A stretch of 64,000 nt of DNA from Dictyoglomus thermophilum H-6-12 (GCF_000020965.1 NC_011297.1:1254387-1318386), one strand, 5' to 3'; positions 27,853 through 35,900 are shown, counted from the stretch's first letter. Numbers and translations are program-made. The notes: generated from the sequence alone by a model not told the origin.

Positions 27853-28716
27853 ATGGGCAAATTATATGTGGTAGCTACCCCAATAGGTAATTTGAAAGAC
27901 ATAACTATCCGAGCTATTGATGTTCTTAAAATGTGTCCTGTAATAGCAGCAGAAGACACAAGACATACCCTCATTCTTCTTAAAGCATATAATATAGAAG
28001 ATAAAATCTTAATTTCATACCATAAATACAACGAAGAGAAGAGGACTGAGCTTTTCCTTGACTTTTTATTAAACAAGAATATGGATGTTGCTCTTGTATC
28101 TGACGCTGGAACTCCATGTATTTCAGACCCAGGATACAAAATAGTAAGAGCAGCAAGAGAAAAAAACATTGAAGTTGTTTCCATACCAGGCCCTTCATCT
28201 CTTACAGCTTCTCTTTCAATTTCTGGCCTTCCTACAAACGAATTTCTCTTCATAGGCTTTCTTCCCAAAGAAGAGAACAAAAAACTTGAAAAACTTTTGG
28301 AGATTAAGAAAAGTAATATCAAGACTTTTGTGATATATGAATCCCCCAAAAGAATAATTAAATCTCTAAATACCATAAAAGAAGTATTTCCAAACTCCAC
28401 TATATGCGTATGCCGAGAGCTCACAAAAAAATTCGAAAGAACTTATTATGGAGATATAGAAAAAGTTCTTTTAGAAATAAGTAACGATCCTTATAAAGAA
28501 AAGGGCGAATATACAGTGATAGTTTTCTGGCAAAATAATTTGGAGCCTGAAGAAACTTTATCAATAGAAGCGCTCTTAATAGATCAAGTTGTAAAGCACA
28601 AAATTTCCTTGAAAGAAGCAGTAAATATAGTAGCTAAAATGTATAATATACCTAAGAAAGAGATTTATAAAAAAAGTATCGAATTAAAAAATAAGTTCAA
28701 AGAGGAGGAATTTTAG
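27853..28716 (+). CDS. rsmI: 16S rRNA (cytidine1402-2'-O)-methyltransferase RsmI
   Basis: Tetrapyrrole-methylase-fold enzyme that 2'-O-methylates C1402 of 16S rRNA. 287 residues with LYVVATPIGNLKDITIRA at the N terminus, AAEDTRHTLILL, LVSDAGTPCISDPGY, and FVIYESPKRIIKSL. A longer frame of 25 codons extends upstream but passes through the promoter; the ATG at 27853 gives the standard MGKLYVVATPIGNL start. No Shine-Dalgarno site is present. It begins the plus-strand set rsmI-plsX-pilT, with plsX three bases beyond its stop. Confidence 0.94.
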   Translation: MGKLYVVATPIGNLKDITIRAIDVLKMCPVIAAEDTRHTLILLKAYNIEDKILISYHKYNEEKRTELFLDFLLNKNMDVALVSDAGTPCISDPGYKIVRAAREKNIEVVSIPGPSSLTASLSISGLPTNEFLFIGFLPKEENKKLEKLLEIKKSNIKTFVIYESPKRIIKSLNTIKEVFPNSTICVCRELTKKFERTYYGDIEKVLLEISNDPYKEKGEYTVIVFWQNNLEPEETLSIEALLIDQVVKHKISLKEAVNIVAKMYNIPKKEIYKKSIELKNKFKEEEF

Positions 28717-28719
28717 AAT

Positions 28720-29730
28720 ATGAAAATAGCCTTAGATGCTATGGGCGGAGACTACGCACCTCTTGAAACTACAAAAGGAGCATTAGAAGCAATCAAAGAA
28801 AGTAATATTACTGTAGTATTAGTAGGCAAAGAAGAGGAATTACAAAAAATCCTAAAAGACTATGAGTATGACAAATCCAGAATAGAAATTGTAAATGCAG
28901 AAGAAGTAATAGAGATGCATGAACATCCTGCCTTTGCAGTAAAAGAAAAGGAAAACTCTTCTATAGTAAAAGCAATAAAACTATTGAAAGAAAGAAAAGT
29001 TGATGGGGCAGTATCTGCAGGAAACACAGGAGCAGTAATGAGCAGTGCCTTATTATATTTAGGAAGAATAAAAGGAATTAAAAGGCCAGCCATCTCCACC
29101 TTAATTCCTACATTAACCGAGGTTCCATCAATAATTCTTGATATAGGGGCAAATGTGGATTGTAAAAAAGAATATTTAGAACAATTTGCTCTCATGGGGA
29201 AAATATATATGGAAGAAGTTTTCAACATAAAAGATCCTAAAATAGCCCTTTTGAACATAGGGGAGGAAGAAGGAAAGGGAAACCAGCTAGCACAAGAGAC
29301 TTATAATCTTCTTAAAAATAATCCTATCTTTAACTTCATTGGAAATGTGGAAGGGAAAGATCTTTTCAAAGGAATAGCAAATGTTATTGTATGCGATGGG
29401 TTTGTAGGAAATATAGCCATCAAAACTGCCGAAGGAGTAGCAGAAACCCTTTTTGAACTTCTTTCTTCAGAAATAAAGAGTTCTCTTTGGAGCACTATAC
29501 TAGGAATGTTGTTAAAACCTAAATTTAAAAATGTTAAGAAAAAACTTGATTATAGTGAGTTTGGAGGAGCTCCTCTCTTAGGGGTAGATGGAACTGTAAT
29601 AATCTCTCACGGAAGATCAAAAGCAAAGGCAATAAAAAATGCATTAAAACTTGCGGAGAAAGTGGTAAAATTAGAAATAAATAGAAAAATTTTAGAGGGG
29701 TTGAGTAAAATAACAGATAGGGGGGATTAG
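28720..29730 (+). CDS. plsX: Phosphate acyltransferase PlsX
   Basis: Converts acyl-ACP to acyl-phosphate for phospholipid synthesis by PlsY (peripheral membrane). 336 residues: IALDAMGGDYAPLETTKGA, SSIVKAIKLLKERKVDGAVSAGNTGAVMS, LDIGANVDCKKEYLEQFA, LLNIGEEEGKGN, CDGFVGNIAIKTAEG, and YSEFGGAPLLGVDGTVIISHG. RBS AGGAGG lies 11 bases upstream. plsX usually sits near rpmF, fabD or acpP; here it lies between rsmI and pilT. Its TAG stop is only two bases before the apparent AUA start of pilT. Confidence 0.96.
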   Translation: MKIALDAMGGDYAPLETTKGALEAIKESNITVVLVGKEEELQKILKDYEYDKSRIEIVNAEEVIEMHEHPAFAVKEKENSSIVKAIKLLKERKVDGAVSAGNTGAVMSSALLYLGRIKGIKRPAISTLIPTLTEVPSIILDIGANVDCKKEYLEQFALMGKIYMEEVFNIKDPKIALLNIGEEEGKGNQLAQETYNLLKNNPIFNFIGNVEGKDLFKGIANVIVCDGFVGNIAIKTAEGVAETLFELLSSEIKSSLWSTILGMLLKPKFKNVKKKLDYSEFGGAPLLGVDGTVIISHGRSKAKAIKNALKLAEKVVKLEINRKILEGLSKITDRGD

Positions 29731-29732
29731 AA

Positions 29733-30809
29733 ATAAAACCTGAAAGATTTGAAAAAATAATAAATCTCGCTGTAAATTTAGAAGCCTCTGATATCCATTT
29801 AAAAGTTGGTACTCCTCCAGCGGTAAGAATAATGAAAGATATTGTCTTTCTAAAAGAAGAGCCTTTAACTCCAGAAGAGGTTGAAAACCTGGCTTTTAGT
29901 ATAATGCCTCCTTCCGCAAGAGAGGTTTTCTTAAAGAACAAAGAGGTAGATTTTCCATATGAGAAAAAAGGATTAGTAAGATTTAGGGTAAATGTCTATA
30001 CTCAAAGACAAACTGTAGCTATTTCCATGAGGCTCATAAAATTGAACATTCCTTCCATAGAAGATTTAGGACTTCCTAGCATATTAAAGTCTCTTGTTAC
30101 CAAAAAAGCAGGATTAATACTAGTTACAGGCCCATCAGGAAGCGGTAAATCCACTACCCTCGCTGCTATGATAGAGTATCTTAACCAAAATGAGAGTTTG
30201 AATATAATAACCATTGAGGATCCTATAGAATACGTATTTACTGATAAATTATCTCTAATCTCACAAAGAGAAATAGGTATTGATACAAGCTCTTTCTATT
30301 CAGCCCTAAAGATGGCTTTAAGAGAAGACCCTAATATAATAATGGTAGGAGAATTAAGAGATATAGAGAGTGTTTCGGTGGCTCTTCAAGCAGCAGAAAC
30401 AGGCCACTTAGTGCTCAGTACTCTTCACACTATAGACACAGTTTCTACTATTTCCAGGATCGTAGACATGTTTCCTCCGCATCAACAAAATCAAGTAAGA
30501 TATCAACTAGCAAGTACTCTGGTTGGTATAATATCTCAAAGATTATTAAAGAGAAAAGACAAAACGGGACTTGTACCTGCATGCGAGGTTCTGATAGGTA
30601 CATCCACGGTGAGAAAATGGATTAGAGAGAACAAACTTTCAGAAATCCCCAAGATCATAGAAGAAGGAAAGTTAGAAGGCATGCAATCTTTCAATCAAAA
30701 TCTCTTAGAGCTATATAAAGCTAATATTATAGATGCAAATGAAGCTTTGATGGCAAGCCCCAATCCTTCTGACTTAGAGCTTGCCATCAAAGGAATAATA
30801 GCAGGCTAA
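29733..30809 (+). CDS. pilT: PilT-type twitching motility/retraction ATPase, apparent AUA start
   Basis: Hexameric ATPase that retracts type IV pili (inner face of the cytoplasmic membrane). From the assumed start it has 358 residues: EASDIHLKVGTPPAVRI near the N terminus, Walker A GPSGSGKST (133-141), Asp box EDPIEYVF, Walker B LREDPNIIMVGELRD, and His box AAETGHLVLSTLHT. The frame opens at 29721 and has no ATG, GTG or TTG before 29832, which is already past the conserved SDIHL. A GGGGGG site at 29720-29725 is seven bases before ATA at 29733, so AUA is the best start. No other pilus genes are in the window. Confidence 0.88.
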   Translation: MKPERFEKIINLAVNLEASDIHLKVGTPPAVRIMKDIVFLKEEPLTPEEVENLAFSIMPPSAREVFLKNKEVDFPYEKKGLVRFRVNVYTQRQTVAISMRLIKLNIPSIEDLGLPSILKSLVTKKAGLILVTGPSGSGKSTTLAAMIEYLNQNESLNIITIEDPIEYVFTDKLSLISQREIGIDTSSFYSALKMALREDPNIIMVGELRDIESVSVALQAAETGHLVLSTLHTIDTVSTISRIVDMFPPHQQNQVRYQLASTLVGIISQRLLKRKDKTGLVPACEVLIGTSTVRKWIRENKLSEIPKIIEEGKLEGMQSFNQNLLELYKANIIDANEALMASPNPSDLELAIKGIIAG

Positions 30810-31867
30810 CATATAGCAGCTTCTTTTTTAAGGCTAACTATTTCTTTCATAGTGAGATAGGCCATAAGATAAGATATAATGCTCTCTGCTCCCTGGTTAA
30901 GATTAACACCATATTCATTTATACCATCAAAACAACCTCCACTTTCCGTATCAATCATATTTACACCCTTTGAATTTCTTCCATGAAACCACATAAAGGT
31001 TTCCTTAGCCTTGTTTACATATCTAATATCTTTAAACTGTTCATAAGCTTCTTTATAAAGAAGGATCATCTCGCTTGCCTCAATAGGCTGTTCATCAAAC
31101 TCTGCTATTTTTCCTCCTCTTACATACCACCCGTTACATCCAATAGGCTTGAAATATCCATATCTAAATACTATTTTTTCTAAAAATTCCATGCTTTCAA
31201 TAGCAACATCTTTAAAATCATTATCTCTTAGCATTTTATATGCAACCAAAAGGGAGAGGGGAAGTATTGCATTACTATAAGCCATTATATCTTCAAACCA
31301 TCTCCAATCAGTATCACTATTTTCTCTAAACTGCCTTACTAAAGATTTTGCAAGCCAATCAATATATTCTGTAAGACCAAGACTACTCAAAGATATATCT
31401 TTATTAGCATAATACAATCCTAAGATTGTGTAAGCCTTACTTCTGGGAGATCTCAATTCTTCTATATATTTCAAAGACCTACTAAGTAACTCTTTGTACA
31501 AATTTCTAACCCCCAAAGGAACCTCCTTTGTAGCTATTCCAACCCCTAAACTCCATACCACCCTTCCAAAACAATCTTCCGAACCTTCTTCTTCTAAGAA
31601 CTTTCTATCATAGGACATAAAATTTCTAAAATTTCCTTTATATGTTTGAGCATTTAAAATGAAAGAACTATATTTATAAATGAGTTCAAGATATCTTTCC
31701 TCTCTATATTGTTTATATAACATTGTTGCAACGATAAGTGCCCTTGAATTATCATCAGTAGTATATCCAAAACGTGGATCTGGCACACTAAATTTAGAAT
31801 GCTGAAGTATACCAGTATCGTCCGTTAATCTAAATAAGTGATCAACTCTGGGGTAGAGAAGCTCCAT
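30806..31867 (-). CDS. Predicted alpha/alpha-barrel glycosidase-like protein
   Basis: A 353-residue helical protein that resembles the (alpha/alpha)6 barrel partners of GT4 glycosyltransferases. Features: DDTGILQHSKFSVPDPRFGYTTDDN near the N terminus (acidic cluster), FRNFMSYDRKF, DWRWFEDIMAYSNAILPL (about 185-205), and WFHGRNSKGVNMIDTESGGCFDGI near the end. The conserved Asp, Trp and Glu residues are consistent with an inverting barrel enzyme, but I cannot name the family or substrate. ATG at 31867 follows GGGGGTGG; a GTG three codons earlier is too close to that site. The gene overlaps the GT gene by 43 bases and pilT (convergent) by four. Confidence 0.7.
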   Translation of the reverse strand: MELLYPRVDHLFRLTDDTGILQHSKFSVPDPRFGYTTDDNSRALIVATMLYKQYREERYLELIYKYSSFILNAQTYKGNFRNFMSYDRKFLEEEGSEDCFGRVVWSLGVGIATKEVPLGVRNLYKELLSRSLKYIEELRSPRSKAYTILGLYYANKDISLSSLGLTEYIDWLAKSLVRQFRENSDTDWRWFEDIMAYSNAILPLSLLVAYKMLRDNDFKDVAIESMEFLEKIVFRYGYFKPIGCNGWYVRGGKIAEFDEQPIEASEMILLYKEAYEQFKDIRYVNKAKETFMWFHGRNSKGVNMIDTESGGCFDGINEYGVNLNQGAESIISYLMAYLTMKEIVSLKKEAAIC

Positions 31868-33060
31868 TTCTTCCACCCCCTTACTTCTTCATCCTTACCC
31901 AATACCACTTCATAGAACATTTCTATATACCTCTCTGCAACCACATTCCACCACATACCTTTTCCATACTCAAAAGCTTTTTTCTCCATCTCTTTCCTTC
32001 TTTCCTCGTCTCTTAGTACATCTCTTATTGCCCTATAAATTCCATCAGAATCTCTAAAATCCACCAAAATACCCCTTCCATCAGCTAAGAGTTCTTCTGC
32101 ATATCTATAAGCAGTAGATACTATTACCCTCCCACAAGCTAAAGCATAGCTTAAAGTACCACTAACAGCCTGCTCCTTGTTAAGATATGGTGTCATGTAA
32201 ATGTCTGATGCCTGTAAATATTTAAGAATTTCCTCCTTAGTTAAATACTTGTTTACAAATATGACATTCTCCTTTACCCCTAACCCCTCAACCATTTTTA
32301 ATAACTTTTCTCTATAAGATTCTCCCTCATTTCTTATAATTCCAGGATGAGTTCTTCCTAAAATCAGGTAAACCACATTTGGAAATTCATCTTTTAACTT
32401 TGCAACTGCCTCAATTCCATACTCAAGTCCCTTACCAGGCCCAATAAGTCCAAAAGTACTTATTACTATCTTACCTTCTAGGCCAAGTTCCTTTTTTAGT
32501 TCTTCTCTATCACCATAGTACACATATGGAACCCCATGAGGAATATGAACTATTTTATTTTCTTCAATCTCATAAATATTAGTTAAAAGATCAATAGTAT
32601 TCTTAGCCATAGTCACAACTTTTTCTGAATACTTGCCAATTTCTCTTAAAATATGTCTCTGCTTTTCGCTTGGATTAGTCAGAACAGTATGAAGCACAGT
32701 AGTAAAAGGAATGCTTAAGTTATAAATAAGATCCAAAAGGTACTCTCCACTTTCGCCCCCAAAAATTCCATACTCATGTTGTATTACCAAAAGGTCAATC
32801 TCAGAATTATTGAGGTACTTAGAAAGATCAAGGTAATCTTTCTTATTAAATTGATCTATCTCCTTTATTACTTTGTTATCGTAAATATAAGTGTCATCAC
32901 TTATGGCTATAATTGAAGTATTAACAAAGGGATTATACAAAGGAGCTATTTTATCAATCTCCCTCACGAGATCCTCTGTAAAAGTAGCTAATCCACATGC
33001 TCTGGGAGGATAAGTGCTAAGAAATGCTACATTAATTCTCTCTATTTGCTGTTTTCTCAT
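31825..33060 (-). CDS. GT4 family glycosyltransferase
   Basis: GT-B fold transferase of 411 residues with INVAFLSTYPPRACGLATFTEDLV at the start and an acceptor lobe containing VIQHEYGIFGG. The nucleotide lobe has STFGLIGPGKGLEYGIEA and the loop EQAVSGTLSYALACG. At the usual E-x7-E motif the second Glu is replaced by Ser, as in the subfamily paired with barrel glycosidase-like proteins. Start ATG at 33060 is chosen over upstream GTG/ATG codons by its distance from GGGAGGTG. Its overlapping downstream partner suggests a joint role in trehalose-like, mannan or exopolysaccharide metabolism, but no substrate can be assigned. Confidence 0.8.
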   Translation of the reverse strand: MRKQQIERINVAFLSTYPPRACGLATFTEDLVREIDKIAPLYNPFVNTSIIAISDDTYIYDNKVIKEIDQFNKKDYLDLSKYLNNSEIDLLVIQHEYGIFGGESGEYLLDLIYNLSIPFTTVLHTVLTNPSEKQRHILREIGKYSEKVVTMAKNTIDLLTNIYEIEENKIVHIPHGVPYVYYGDREELKKELGLEGKIVISTFGLIGPGKGLEYGIEAVAKLKDEFPNVVYLILGRTHPGIIRNEGESYREKLLKMVEGLGVKENVIFVNKYLTKEEILKYLQASDIYMTPYLNKEQAVSGTLSYALACGRVIVSTAYRYAEELLADGRGILVDFRDSDGIYRAIRDVLRDEERRKEMEKKAFEYGKGMWWNVVAERYIEMFYEVVLGKDEEVRGWKKWSFSTPELITYLD

Positions 33061-33162
33061 AGCCATCACCTCCCGTGAAGGTTTTTAAGGGAGTTGAAAA
33101 TAGCCTTATTGGTGTGAAGACATTATGTTTTATTAATAGATATGATTATTTTATCTATATTA

Positions 33163-33191
33163 ATTATACATATATAAGGGAAACTTGTCAA
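33163..33191 (-). promoter_or_regulatory. Perfect consensus promoter of the GT4/barrel operon with palindromic -35
   Basis: Minus strand: TTGACA (33186-33191), exactly 17 bases, TATAAT (33163-33168), a full consensus match. The -35 box is the centre of an inverted repeat AACTTG-A-CAAGTT (33182-33194), which could be an operator. The start near 33156 gives a leader of about 96 bases before the ATG; I see no riboswitch-like structure in it. Confidence 0.88.
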
Positions 33192-33226
33192 GTTAAGAAT
33201 GGTAAAAAGGAGATGTAGAGAAGAAA

Positions 33227-33676
33227 TTACTTTTGCGTCTTTAAGATGTAATCAATATAATCTAAAGCAAGAAGATAACTATAAACTCCAAAACCCGAGA
33301 TTTGTCCTAAAGAAACAGGAGCTATAACTGACTTATGCCTAAATTCTTCCCGAGCATAAATGTTACTTATATGTACCTCTATAGTTGGCTTTTTAACCGC
33401 TGATATAGCGTCTCTTATGGCATAACTGTAATGAGTAAACGCTCCTGCATTTATGATAATATAATCAGATTTTGCTCCTATATCTTGAATCCAATCTACA
33501 ATTTGACCTTCCCAGTTTGACTGAAGAATAGTTACATCAAAATCCTTTTCTTTAGCTTTTTCATATATCAGTCTATTAAGGTCCTCAAAGCCTATTTCCC
33601 CATATATATTAGGCTCTCTAACGCCAAGCAAGTTTAAATTAGGACCATGAATTACAAGAATTTTACATCTTGCCAT
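33227..33676 (-). CDS. aroQ: 3-dehydroquinate dehydratase, type II
   Basis: Third step of the shikimate pathway (dehydroquinate to dehydroshikimate). It is a flavodoxin-like dodecameric enzyme of 149 residues with ILVIHGPNLNLLGVREPNIYG (catalytic Tyr and Arg nearby), QSNWEGQIVDWIQ, INAGAFTHYSYAIRDAI, and IEVHISNIYAREEFR. All catalytic residues of type II enzymes appear. It overlaps aroK by 14 bases. Last gene of the speD-speE-(two small genes)-aroK-aroQ run. Confidence 0.96.
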   Translation of the reverse strand: MARCKILVIHGPNLNLLGVREPNIYGEIGFEDLNRLIYEKAKEKDFDVTILQSNWEGQIVDWIQDIGAKSDYIIINAGAFTHYSYAIRDAISAVKKPTIEVHISNIYAREEFRHKSVIAPVSLGQISGFGVYSYLLALDYIDYILKTQK

Positions 33677-34184
33677 AAAAATCTAATATCTCCCTTACAA
33701 TTTGATAAGGAGTCTTACTATCTACATTTATCTTCAAAGTAGCGACCTCTTCATATAAAGGTTTCCTAGAAATCCATAAATTATAAAGTTCATCTTTACC
33801 CAAACTCATTAAAGGCCTTTTATCCTTTTCCTCTGTTCCTTCTAATCTATTCATAAAAACCTCAAAACTGCCATCTAAGAAAACAACAAAAGTCTTTTCC
33901 TTAAGAAGCTTTCTATTAATCTCTCTTTTAATTATGCCCCCTCCAGTAGAGATTACAATCTTGTTATGTTTTTCTATTAATTCCTTTAGATAAAAAGATT
34001 CCAAATTCCTAAAATGTTCTTCTCCGTAATCTGCAAAAATATCTTTTATACTTTTTCCCTCTTTTTTTTCAATATACTCATCAAGATCATAAAAAAAATA
34101 ATTCAAAAAATTAGCCAATAATAGACCAATAGTTGTTTTACCACTTCCCATGAATCCTACAACGGATATTTTATCCCTTTTCAT
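33663..34184 (-). CDS. aroK: Shikimate kinase
   Basis: Phosphorylates shikimate with ATP. 173 residues: GFMGSGKTTIGLLLANFL (P-loop), FYDLDEYIEKKEG with DLDE for shikimate/Mg, FRNLESFYLKEL, STGGGIIKREINR, and the lid region KRPLMS. Its ATG overlaps the stop of a 41-residue membrane-protein gene (ATGA), so translation is coupled through the small gene. Downstream it overlaps aroQ. Confidence 0.95.
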   Translation of the reverse strand: MKRDKISVVGFMGSGKTTIGLLLANFLNYFFYDLDEYIEKKEGKSIKDIFADYGEEHFRNLESFYLKELIEKHNKIVISTGGGIIKREINRKLLKEKTFVVFLDGSFEVFMNRLEGTEEKDKRPLMSLGKDELYNLWISRKPLYEEVATLKINVDSKTPYQIVREILDFYGKM

Positions 34185-34306
34185 CTACCAATAAAATACA
34201 TACCCCAGAGTATGAAAATACTCAAAAGAAAAAAAACTGCTACAATTGTAGCAACTATTCTAATTGTCCTTTCCTTCTTCTCCTTCTTAGATCTTGTTTT
34301 TGCCAT
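34181..34306 (-). CDS. 41-residue single-pass membrane protein
   Basis: Not recognised. Read on the minus strand from ATG at 34306 to TGA at 34181. The N-terminal 16 residues are highly basic (MAKTRSKKEKKERTIR) and the rest is a hydrophobic helix of about 23 residues ending GMYFIGR. GGAGGGG lies eight bases upstream of the ATG, and the stop overlaps the aroK ATG as ATGA. This placement plus the neighbouring 41-residue Cys-rich gene argues that it is expressed. It resembles in shape the basic-tail/TM micro-proteins of Firmicutes (Prli42/DUF4044-like), but the match is only structural. Confidence 0.75.
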   Translation of the reverse strand: MAKTRSKKEKKERTIRIVATIVAVFFLLSIFILWGMYFIGR

Positions 34307-34308
34307 CT

Positions 34309-34434
34309 CTACCCCTCCGAATTGTACCCTTCTTTTACATCATAACACTCATTGTAATGAGGACACTTAGAACAACAACCTACCTTATGATTTAGACATT
34401 CATTATAATATGGGCAATCTTCGCAACAAAACAT
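34309..34434 (-). CDS. 41-residue Cys-rich protein with two CCxxCPxYNEC repeats
   Basis: Not recognised. Minus strand, ATG at 34434 to TAG at 34309. Eight cysteines fall in two near-identical 11-residue units, CCEDCPYYNEC (3-13) and CCSKCPHYNEC (20-30), 17 residues apart, followed by an acidic tail. AAAGGAGG sits seven bases before the ATG, the gene starts 12 bases after the speE stop, and the following membrane micro-gene begins two bases on. The spacing suggests metal (zinc or iron-sulfur) binding or a disulfide fold. The repeat and good translation signals make it a real gene, probably co-expressed with polyamine and shikimate genes. Confidence 0.82.
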   Translation of the reverse strand: MFCCEDCPYYNECLNHKVGCCSKCPHYNECYDVKEGYNSEG

Positions 34435-34446
34435 AAAAACCTCCTT

Positions 34447-35361
34447 TTAATCCTCTACCGCATATAGAGGAGCGCTATCATAAGCTACTTTTTCTTCTCT
34501 TTCTATTAATTCTCTAATGTGTTTTGGAAGAGAAAACATCATCTTATGCGCTTCTCCATCATAAAACCTCAAATTTTCTAAACCTTTTGCTTTAATTAAA
34601 TTATTTATATCCTCCTCACTGAAATTCTTTGGATCTATTTTATCACTTGCCCATATAAAACTCCAAATAAAGTCATAGGCTGGTACGTAAGCCTGATAGG
34701 ATCTTACTATTTTAAATACCCTACGTAAAGTAGAACTCATTGCAGCATGAAAAAATATCTTAAGATGGTGAGTTGTACCTGCCTGCATTACAAATACTCC
34801 ATCTTCTTTCAAATGCTCCTTTATAATATTATAAAACTCATAAGTGAACAATTTTACGGCAGGACTACCTTCCATAGGCTCTGATAAATCACTTATTATT
34901 ACATCGTATTTTTCTTCAGCTCTTTCTACAAATTCCCTTGCATCAGTTATGTATAATTTTGTTCTTGGATCTTCAAAGGCTCCCTGATGCCATTCAGGAA
35001 GGTATTCCTTCGAGACTTCGACTACCTCACCATCTATATCCACCATTATAGCCTCTTCTACATCTTTATGCCGTAAAACCTCTCTTAATGTAGCTCCTTC
35101 TCCTCCTCCCATTATTAATACTTTTTTTCTATTAGAGTTATTCAACAATAAAGCAGGATGCACTAATGCCTCGTGATAAATAAACTCATCTTTCTCACTA
35201 GACTGAATTCTTCCATCTAACACGAGACATTTGCCATAAAAGCTACTCTCAATGACCTCTATCTTTTGAAATGGCGAAACACCAGTATAATAAAACCTGC
35301 TTACTCCATGCCAATGTATCTCACTAGGATGGTTTTTTTCAATAATCCAATAAGCATCCAT
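34447..35361 (-). CDS. speE: Polyamine aminopropyltransferase (spermidine synthase)
   Basis: Transfers aminopropyl from decarboxylated SAM to putrescine, agmatine or a longer amine. Of 304 residues: YYTGVSPFQKIEVIES, GKCLVLDGRIQSSEKDEFIYHE, VLIMGGGEGATLREVLRH (SAM site), MVDIDGEVVEVS, ISDLSEPMEGSPAVKLFT (acidic amine-binding part), as usual. Longer than mesophile forms at the C terminus, a feature also seen in thermophile enzymes that make long polyamines. I start at the ATG preceded by AAGGGTGG; an upstream TTG frame of eight codons would contain the ribosome site. It follows speD after 39 bases. Confidence 0.95.
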   Translation of the reverse strand: MDAYWIIEKNHPSEIHWHGVSRFYYTGVSPFQKIEVIESSFYGKCLVLDGRIQSSEKDEFIYHEALVHPALLLNNSNRKKVLIMGGGEGATLREVLRHKDVEEAIMVDIDGEVVEVSKEYLPEWHQGAFEDPRTKLYITDAREFVERAEEKYDVIISDLSEPMEGSPAVKLFTYEFYNIIKEHLKEDGVFVMQAGTTHHLKIFFHAAMSSTLRRVFKIVRSYQAYVPAYDFIWSFIWASDKIDPKNFSEEDINNLIKAKGLENLRFYDGEAHKMMFSLPKHIRELIEREEKVAYDSAPLYAVED

Positions 35362-35400
35362 TTTTATTTTTCCACCCTTCTCCAAAACTATTTATGCCAG

Positions 35401-35829
35401 TCAACCTACTGTCTCTTTTACCTCCTTCTTATTTTCCTCTGGCTTATAAGTAAAATTACCAGCTTCTATCGGTAGAATTCCTCTTTTTGCCTCAAAGGTA
35501 ATAAACTGCTCAGCCTGTAAATAATTATTCAGGTATTCGAAAGCCTTCCAAGGATTTACATGGTCACCACAGGTAAAAAGATCGGCTGCTGCAAATCCAT
35601 ACTCTGGCCAAGTATGAATTGCAAGATGAGATTCAGATATTACTACTACACCACTCACTCCATAGGGACTAAATTTATGAAATACAACCTCTACTACCTC
35701 TGCGCCTGCTTCGATAGCAGCTTTAACCATAATCTCTTTAATCTTTTCTACATCATTTAAAATCTCCCTGTTGCAATTATACATCTCTGCTAAAATATGT
35801 CTCCCAAGAGACTTCCCTGTTATTTTCAC
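35401..35829 (-). CDS. speD: S-adenosylmethionine decarboxylase proenzyme
   Basis: Supplies decarboxylated SAM for SpeE. Small prokaryotic class, self-cleaved between Glu66 and Ser67 (in [12 protein letters not shown]) to create the pyruvoyl group; FTCGDHVNP carries the conserved catalytic Cys, and [11 protein letters not shown] the N-terminal strand. Start is GTG at 35829, 11 bases after AAGGAGG. A longer frame with TTG at 35871 would include that site and overlap the promoter -10, so it is less likely. First gene of its operon. Confidence 0.92.
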   Translation of the reverse strand: MKITGKSLGRHILAEMYNCNREILNDVEKIKEIMVKAAIEAGAEVVEVVFHKFSPYGVSGVVVISESHLAIHTWPEYGFAAADLFTCGDHVNPWKAFEYLNNYLQAEQFITFEAKRGILPIEAGNFTYKPEENKKEVKETVG

Positions 35830-35871
35830 CTTGGGTCCCGCCTCCTTCCATTTAAGATTTTTACGAATCAA

Positions 35872-35900
35872 ATTTTATCACTAATATAACCTTTTGACAA
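35872..35900 (-). promoter_or_regulatory. Promoter of the speD-speE-aroK-aroQ run
   Basis: Minus strand: TTGTCA (35895-35900), 17-base spacer, TAAAAT (35872-35877). The start would be near 35865, about 36 bases before the GTG of speD. The rest of the 130-base gap to thpR is AT-rich with no terminator I can support. Confidence 0.7.

Noticed and set aside
27795-28424. 209-codon frame antisense to rsmI
   Set aside because: Shadow of a well-supported methyltransferase gene; no family resemblance and no start signal.
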